This document shows positions 6,205 to 9,816 of a stretch of DNA of 9,816 nucleotides, in pieces. Made by a program: the position numbers and the translations under genes. This DNA comes from Sulfurovum sp. (GTDB lineage Bacteria > Campylobacterota > Campylobacteria > Campylobacterales > Sulfurovaceae): positions 1 to 9,816 of the forward strand of contig JAPHUJ010000177.1 in assembly GCA_026193735.1 (NCBI GenBank), written 5' to 3'. Below the pieces are notes generated by a model that worked only from the letters and a program-made list of their open reading frames with translations, had not been told where the DNA came from and ran no database searches. Every line of letters starts with the position of its first letter. Positions within the stretch are counted from its first letter, which is position 1.

Positions 6205-7764
6205 TTGCGATATCTCTCACTCTTTTTATTACCGCTTTTATTATTTTCAACGCCAATTAAAGTGGCCACCTATAATGTCGAAAATCTTTTTGATGCTGTA
6301 TACCAGGGCAGTGAATATGAAGCGTATATCCCAGGTAAACATAACTGGAATAAACGTATGGTTGAGATAAAACTTAATCATACAGCTGAAGTCATCTGTG
6401 ATTTGGATGCAGATATCTTAGGACTTCAGGAAGTGGAAAGCGATATTGTATTTCAACAACTCATTTCACGATTGGATAAAGTAGGATGTCCTTATAAATA
6501 TGCTGCCATCACCCATAAAAAAGATGCATCCATTCAAGTAGCACTCTTATCTCGTTACCCCATTACAAAAGAAGATGATATACAGGTGAGTTACACTGCA
6601 GGGGTAAGAAATGTATTGGAAGTTGAGGTAGATATAGAAGGAAACCCTCTAACACTTTTTGTCAATCATTGGAAATCAAAGGCATATAAAGGGTATGAGA
6701 GTAAACGTATACAGTATGCGAAAGCCTTACAGTCACGGATAGCAAAAATGCCAGAAAAAAAAGAGTACATCATCTTGGGAGATTTTAATAGTGATTATAA
6801 TGCCTATCTGACATTAGAAGATAAGATCAATGACACTAAGGGAAAAACAGCATTTAATGATGTACTGAAAACAAAGGTAGGTCCCTATCTTGTAGAAGAA
6901 AATGAGATGTCAACTGTAGAAAGAGGTGTACATTATACATTATGGAAAGAGTTACCTGTAGATCAGCGTTGGAGTCATAAGTTTTATGGTAAAAAGTCAA
7001 GTTTAGATCAGATCGTCCTCCCCAAGCAGATGTTTGATGGAAAGGGGTTAGATTATATCAACAACTCTTTTAAAGTATTTAAGGCATCTTATCTTTTTAC
7101 GAAAAAGGGATACATCAACCAATGGCGATATAAAAATGGAAAACATATGGCAAAAGGGTATTCTGATCATCTCCCTGTGTATGCCTACTTTGATACAAAG
7201 TCGTATGTAGGTGAAAGAAAAAAACAGAACTCACAAAAAATAGAAAAAAAGAGTATTGCTTATTTATATGATATAGAATTTTTGGAAGACAAGATACAAC
7301 TTGATGATGTCGTAGTGGTACTTAAAAGAGGACGTAATGCTGTAGTGAAACAGAGTATAGATGGACGAGGAGTTTATCTTTATGGTTGTGCAAATGCCTT
7401 AGAAGAAGGACATAAATATAATCTTCTCGTGGAAGGTATCAAAACATATAATGGATTGAAAGAGATCACCTATGCATACAAGTTGAAAGATAAAGGGCCT
7501 GTAAAATACGAAAAGTACAGGCGTACTGCAGAGACTTTATCTCATAAAGGTATGCCACAAAATGAAGTGATAAAAGAGATTTCAGGACTCTATAAAAACC
7601 GTTTGTTATACGTAAACGGTAAGAAAATCCCCATCTATTTTAAAAAGAAGAAACTTACCCCTCCAAATGGAAGCCGGCTAAAGATACACTATGCACATCT
7701 TGGTTATTATAAGAAATTACAGTTAGTGATTTACAGTAAAAAAGATTTTGAAATATTGGAGTAA
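6205..7764 (+). CDS. Secreted endonuclease/exonuclease/phosphatase-family protein
   Basis: This 519-residue protein belongs to the metal-dependent EEP fold that cleaves phosphodiester bonds in nucleic acids or other substrates. The catalytic set is complete: N24 (TYNVENLF), E76 (LQEVES), H155 (VNHWKSK), D193 and N195 (GDFNSD), D268 (SLDQIVL) and D321-H322 (GYSDHLP). The start codon is TTG; AGGA (6195-6198) lies six bases upstream and a short hydrophobic signal sequence (residues 3-15) follows, so the mature protein probably begins near IKVATYN in the periplasm or outside. After the EEP domain (about 18-330) comes a lysine-rich linker (about 335-349) and an extension to 519. Part of it (about 350-428) looks beta-rich, with GIKTYNGLKEIT resembling OB-fold segments found at the ends of some secreted nucleases. 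The substrate is not shown by the sequence; a secreted DNase for nutrient use is one possibility. hemJ starts two bases after its stop. Confidence 0.88.
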   Translation: MRYLSLFLLPLLLFSTPIKVATYNVENLFDAVYQGSEYEAYIPGKHNWNKRMVEIKLNHTAEVICDLDADILGLQEVESDIVFQQLISRLDKVGCPYKYAAITHKKDASIQVALLSRYPITKEDDIQVSYTAGVRNVLEVEVDIEGNPLTLFVNHWKSKAYKGYESKRIQYAKALQSRIAKMPEKKEYIILGDFNSDYNAYLTLEDKINDTKGKTAFNDVLKTKVGPYLVEENEMSTVERGVHYTLWKELPVDQRWSHKFYGKKSSLDQIVLPKQMFDGKGLDYINNSFKVFKASYLFTKKGYINQWRYKNGKHMAKGYSDHLPVYAYFDTKSYVGERKKQNSQKIEKKSIAYLYDIEFLEDKIQLDDVVVVLKRGRNAVVKQSIDGRGVYLYGCANALEEGHKYNLLVEGIKTYNGLKEITYAYKLKDKGPVKYEKYRRTAETLSHKGMPQNEVIKEISGLYKNRLLYVNGKKIPIYFKKKKLTPPNGSRLKIHYAHLGYYKKLQLVIYSKKDFEILE

Positions 7765-7766
7765 AG

Positions 7767-8201
7767 ATGGAATATTATAGTTGGATATTGGCCTTTCATG
7801 TCATGAGTTTTGTCTCTTGGATGGCGATGTTGTTTTACTTACCAAGATTGTTTATTTATCACCGTGAAAATGCGGATACTAAAGCATTTACGGATATCGT
7901 AGAGATTCAAGAGTATAAACTTTTTAAATACATAGGTGCACCGGCAATGTGGGCGACTATTATCTCAGGAGCAGTAATGCTTTATTTGAACTCAGGTATC
8001 TTCTCAAGTGGTGGATGGATGCATGCTAAATTATTTTTTCTTCTATTCCTTATTACATATCACTTTTCATTAGAGAGTATTCGTAAAACACTTATAGTTA
8101 ATCCACACTATAAAAGCAGCAAATATTTAAGAGTTTATAATGAAATACCAACATTACTCATGATATTTATTGTCATTATGGTAGTGGTTAAACCTTTTTA
8201 A
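7767..8201 (+). CDS. hemJ: Protoporphyrinogen IX oxidase HemJ (CopD/UPF0093 family)
   Basis: HemJ oxidises protoporphyrinogen IX to protoporphyrin IX, the penultimate step of heme synthesis, in the inner membrane. The protein has 144 residues, normal for the family, with four likely helices (about 6-28, 57-75, 84-104, 127-142). Conserved features seen are H11 in the first helix, GWMHAKLF with H86 and K88, and the C-terminal RVYNEIPTLLMIFIVIMVVVKPF pattern that is close to diagnostic. The GGAG ribosome site lies inside the last codons of the upstream gene and the ATG comes two bases after that gene's stop, so translation is probably coupled. Its place behind a secreted nuclease-like gene has no obvious functional logic. 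Confidence 0.93.
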   Translation: MEYYSWILAFHVMSFVSWMAMLFYLPRLFIYHRENADTKAFTDIVEIQEYKLFKYIGAPAMWATIISGAVMLYLNSGIFSSGGWMHAKLFFLLFLITYHFSLESIRKTLIVNPHYKSSKYLRVYNEIPTLLMIFIVIMVVVKPF

Positions 8202-8208
8202 TGCATTT

Positions 8209-8225
8209 GTGTTATAATCTAACAC
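8209..8225. promoter_or_regulatory. 17-bp inverted repeat over the -10 box of the DUF2231 gene, candidate operator
   Basis: GTGTTA (8209-8214), five bases, TAACAC (8220-8225) form a perfect 6-bp inverted repeat that encloses most of the TATAAT -10 hexamer. A repressor bound here would block RNA polymerase. The position just after hemJ (8 bases past its stop) would also allow a weak RNA hairpin, but no T run follows, so an operator is preferred. No regulator gene lies in the window. Confidence 0.45.
8213..8218 (+). promoter_or_regulatory. Candidate -10 box for DUF2231 gene
   Basis: TATAAT stands about 72 bases upstream of the ATG at 8291, with T-rich sequence before it (8195-8199 and 8206-8208). 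It would give a leader of about 65 nt. The rest of the leader up to the RBS shows no clear structure. Confidence 0.6.
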
Positions 8226-8290
8226 TAAATAATCTGAATTATACGCTGAAGTTTTAGTAAGAGAAATATATTATCTAAAAGGAAAATAGT

Positions 8291-9043
8291 ATGGAATTGC
8301 CAGCTATCACATTACCAAAAGTCGAACTTCCGTTTGATATCCCTGTTTTATTGCACCCTGCAGTAGACCATTTTATTGTCGCTATACCTGTAGTAATTCT
8401 TTTGTTAGAGCTTATGAATCTAATAATGAAGAAAAAAGCAGTAGGTGGAGTTTCTTTCTTTTTGATTGTTTTAACTGTTATTGCATCAGTAGGAGCATAC
8501 TTTACAGGACTTGTAGACGGGAAAGAAGCTTATCCTGCATTAAGCGAAGCAGCTAAAGTAGCACTGAGTGAGCATAAACTCTTGGGAACATACTTGATGT
8601 TGACATCAAGTGTGGTGTTATTGTTTAAATTACTCTCCATGATCACAGGTAATGCTATTATAAGAGGACTGTATATTTTAATTCTCATCGCGTTTGTTGC
8701 AGGTATATTCGAGCAAGGGAAAGAGGGTGGAGAACTTGTTTATAAATATGGCATGAATGTGGAACAAGTTAAAATATTGGATGATGAAATATTTGATTTA
8801 AAAGAAGCGCTTGAAGAAGTAACGGAAAAAACAGAAGTGCCGGCAGAAGCTATTGAAGTAGATGCTGTACCTGAAACACCAGTAGAAACTACGCCTATTG
8901 AAACGATAAAAGAAGCAGTAACTGAAAGTGTAGAAGTTAAAGTACAAGAGGAAATGGCTCCTGCTGTGAAAGAAAAGGTAGAAGAGATACAGGTAGAAGG
9001 TATGCCAGAAGAAATGGTGCAACCAGAAATCGCTACACACTAA
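8291..9043 (+). CDS. DUF2231 membrane protein with long acidic C-terminal tail
   Basis: This 250-residue protein has an N-terminal DUF2231-like membrane domain: VLLHPAVDHFIVAIPVVILLLEL (H22, H27), then helices at about 53-73, 97-117 and 122-140, H95 in SEHKLLG, and the closing GGELVYKYGMNV (146-157). I associate HP...HF and the GxLVYxxG segment with this family, which has no settled function; the histidines invite a heme or metal role, but that is inference. From about 158 to 250 follows a tail very rich in Glu, Val, Pro and Thr, predicted to be partly helical (158-180) and then disordered. AAAAGGA (8277-8283) sits seven bases before the ATG. It is a single-gene unit with its own promoter and faces the cytochrome c gene convergently. 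Confidence 0.83.
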   Translation: MELPAITLPKVELPFDIPVLLHPAVDHFIVAIPVVILLLELMNLIMKKKAVGGVSFFLIVLTVIASVGAYFTGLVDGKEAYPALSEAAKVALSEHKLLGTYLMLTSSVVLLFKLLSMITGNAIIRGLYILILIAFVAGIFEQGKEGGELVYKYGMNVEQVKILDDEIFDLKEALEEVTEKTEVPAEAIEVDAVPETPVETTPIETIKEAVTESVEVKVQEEMAPAVKEKVEEIQVEGMPEEMVQPEIATH

Positions 9044-9062
9044 GGACTGATATTTCAGGACT

Positions 9063-9416
9063 TTATGACCCGCCATCTCCAGCGGGGTCATACTTTATAT
9101 CATAACGATCATCATCTATTTTTGTTTTTAAGTTCGATAGATACTTAGCCATCTCTTTTGTCTGATTTTCATCAAGTGTTTTAGCAAACGATATCATCAC
9201 TGAACCAAAAGCAGAACGGGTTTTTCCATTTTGTAAGTCTTTTAGTCTTCTCAGTAATACATGTTCACGTACTCCTTGGAGTCTCGGTGATGCGCCCATA
9301 CCCTCTCCATATATTCCATGACAGCTATTACATGCATTTTTCATATAAAGTGTTTCCATCTCGCTATTGGAGTAAGAGAATAATGATAAGGCAGTAAAAA
9401 GAAAGAATTTTTTCAA
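9063..9416 (-). CDS. Small periplasmic monoheme cytochrome c (c553-like)
   Basis: This is a 117-residue class I cytochrome c for periplasmic electron transfer. The single heme site is CNSCH (C29, C32, H33), preceded by YMKNA and followed by GIYGEGMGASPRLQG. The likely axial Met lies in GSVMISFAKTL, and the final helix is TKEMAKYLSNL. The start is TTG at 9416: AAGGA (9429-9425) lies eight bases upstream, and a signal peptide with a KK start and a hydrophobic core (residues 4-15) follows. An in-frame ATG at 9449 has no RBS and would place 11 polar residues before the signal. The short tail after the helix (DDDRYDIKYDPAGDGGS) is unusual in being acidic and glycine-rich. Partner proteins are not evident; truA lies upstream on the same strand, 81 nt away. 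Confidence 0.88.
   Translation of the reverse strand: MKKFFLFTALSLFSYSNSEMETLYMKNACNSCHGIYGEGMGASPRLQGVREHVLLRRLKDLQNGKTRSAFGSVMISFAKTLDENQTKEMAKYLSNLKTKIDDDRYDIKYDPAGDGGS
9064..9092. terminator. Hairpin between convergent DUF2231 and cytochrome c genes
   Basis: TATGACCCGC (9064-9073) pairs with GCGGGGTCATA (9082-9092), a GC-rich stem of 10 pairs with one bulged base and an 8-base loop. It starts 20 bases after the DUF2231 stop codon and covers the last codons of the cytochrome gene on the other strand. Neither side has a full T run (CTTTATATC on the plus strand). A bidirectional terminator is the likely role. Confidence 0.6.
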
Positions 9417-9466
9417 TGTGGATATCCTTATTGTAATGTTTTGTGGCATTCTAACTAAAAATAGTA

Positions 9467-9499
9467 GATAAAAAAATAATTATTTTAATACTTTTTATC
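9467..9499 (-). terminator. AT-rich inverted repeat after truA, weak terminator candidate
   Basis: GATAAAAA (9467-9474) and TTTTTATC (9492-9499) form an 8-bp inverted repeat, and inside it AAAATAATTATTTT (9473-9486) is itself a perfect palindrome. It overlaps the truA stop codon. The stem is almost wholly A-T, so stability is low and chance is likely in such AT-rich sequence. It also lies in the region expected to hold the cytochrome c promoter. Confidence 0.25.
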
Positions 9500-9816
9500 A
9501 ATAAATGATCTTTGCCAAATAAAGTCCTTCTGGAGGAGCAAGTTTAGTGCTGTGCTTATTTTGACATGTTAATTGTTCTTGGAGTTGCGACATGGTCATT
9601 TCATTTTTTGCACATGACATCGCTGTATCAACCATCATACGTACCTGTGAGCGCAGAAAGCCATTGGCTTGAAAATAGATAAAATGATAGCCATTACGTT
9701 CTACATAGTTGGTATGGTAGATTTTCCGAATAGTTGTATGGGTAACAGTACCTGTCTTGTGAAAGAAGTTGAAATCATGTGTTCCTTCAAAACATTTGAG
9801 TGCCTGAATCAGTAGA
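9498..9816 (-). CDS. truA: tRNA pseudouridine synthase A TruA, C-terminal part
   Basis: TruA converts uridines 38-40 of the tRNA anticodon stem-loop to pseudouridine. About 105 C-terminal residues are visible; the gene enters from beyond the right window edge, frame beginning at 9815. Diagnostic segments are KCFEGTHDFNFFHKTG, the RNA/active-site segment FQANGFLRSQVRMMV, and the C-terminal KLAPPEGLYLAKI followed by a TGA stop at 9500-9498. The catalytic aspartate lies in the missing N-terminal part. No frameshift is seen in this fragment. The cytochrome c gene follows downstream, 81 nt away. Confidence 0.93.
   Translation of the reverse strand, partial: LLIQALKCFEGTHDFNFFHKTGTVTHTTIRKIYHTNYVERNGYHFIYFQANGFLRSQVRMMVDTAMSCAKNEMTMSQLQEQLTCQNKHSTKLAPPEGLYLAKIIY

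Noticed and set aside
6005..6256. Minus-strand 83-codon frame across the YidB-nuclease gap
   Set aside because: It runs through the intrinsic terminator and both flanking genes, with no family resemblance.
8890..9040. Tandem repeat DNA in the DUF2231 tail
   Set aside because: The GAAGTA/GAAACT-like recurrence reflects biased amino-acid content; no regular period or near-identical units are seen.
8798..9091. Minus-strand 97-codon frame opposite the DUF2231 tail
   Set aside because: Its Phe/Tyr/Arg-rich product is the mirror of Glu-rich codons in the real gene; no ribosome site or family match.

Overview
The window is a chromosomal stretch of an AT-rich Gram-negative bacterium, most likely a free-living Campylobacterota member (Sulfurovum/Sulfurimonas type). 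This is an inference. It rests on short intergenic gaps, TATAAT -10 boxes with T-rich upstream sequence and no clear -35, an outer-membrane porin with signal peptide, HemJ-type protoporphyrinogen oxidase, periplasmic monoheme cytochrome c and DsbD. There are no tRNA or rRNA genes, CRISPR arrays, insertion sequences or phage genes. No intergenic stretch exceeds about 220 bases.

Layout. (1) Positions 1-1207, plus strand: the 3' part of a dsbD-type thiol:disulfide interchange gene, cut by the window edge. (2) 1227-3060, minus strand: a DUF6524-type small membrane protein followed by a 428-residue membrane protein of unknown function. (3) 3061-3277: a divergent control region with three inverted repeats. 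(4) 3278-4558, plus: an alginate-export-like outer-membrane porin. (5) 4769-6116, plus: a cvfB-type S1/winged-helix RNA-binding protein and a YidB/DUF937 protein, closed by a clear intrinsic terminator. (6) 6205-8201, plus: a secreted endonuclease/exonuclease/phosphatase-family protein (TTG start) closely followed by hemJ. (7) 8291-9043, plus: a DUF2231 membrane protein with a long acidic tail, whose -10 box lies inside a 17-bp inverted repeat. (8) 9063-9816, minus: a small periplasmic cytochrome c (TTG start), preceded by the 3' part of truA, which runs off the window.

Several products belong to envelope redox and heme biology. DsbD carries reducing power to the periplasm, where apocytochromes need reduced cysteines. 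HemJ makes protoporphyrin for heme. The cytochrome c needs both, and the DUF2231 protein may bind a cofactor. The genes are not in one operon, so this is a thematic link only. I found no convincing new multi-gene system. The items most worth a second look are the inverted repeats at the porin and DUF2231 promoters, the DUF6524/unknown membrane protein pair, the C-terminal extension of the secreted nuclease-like protein, and the charged tail of the DUF2231 protein.
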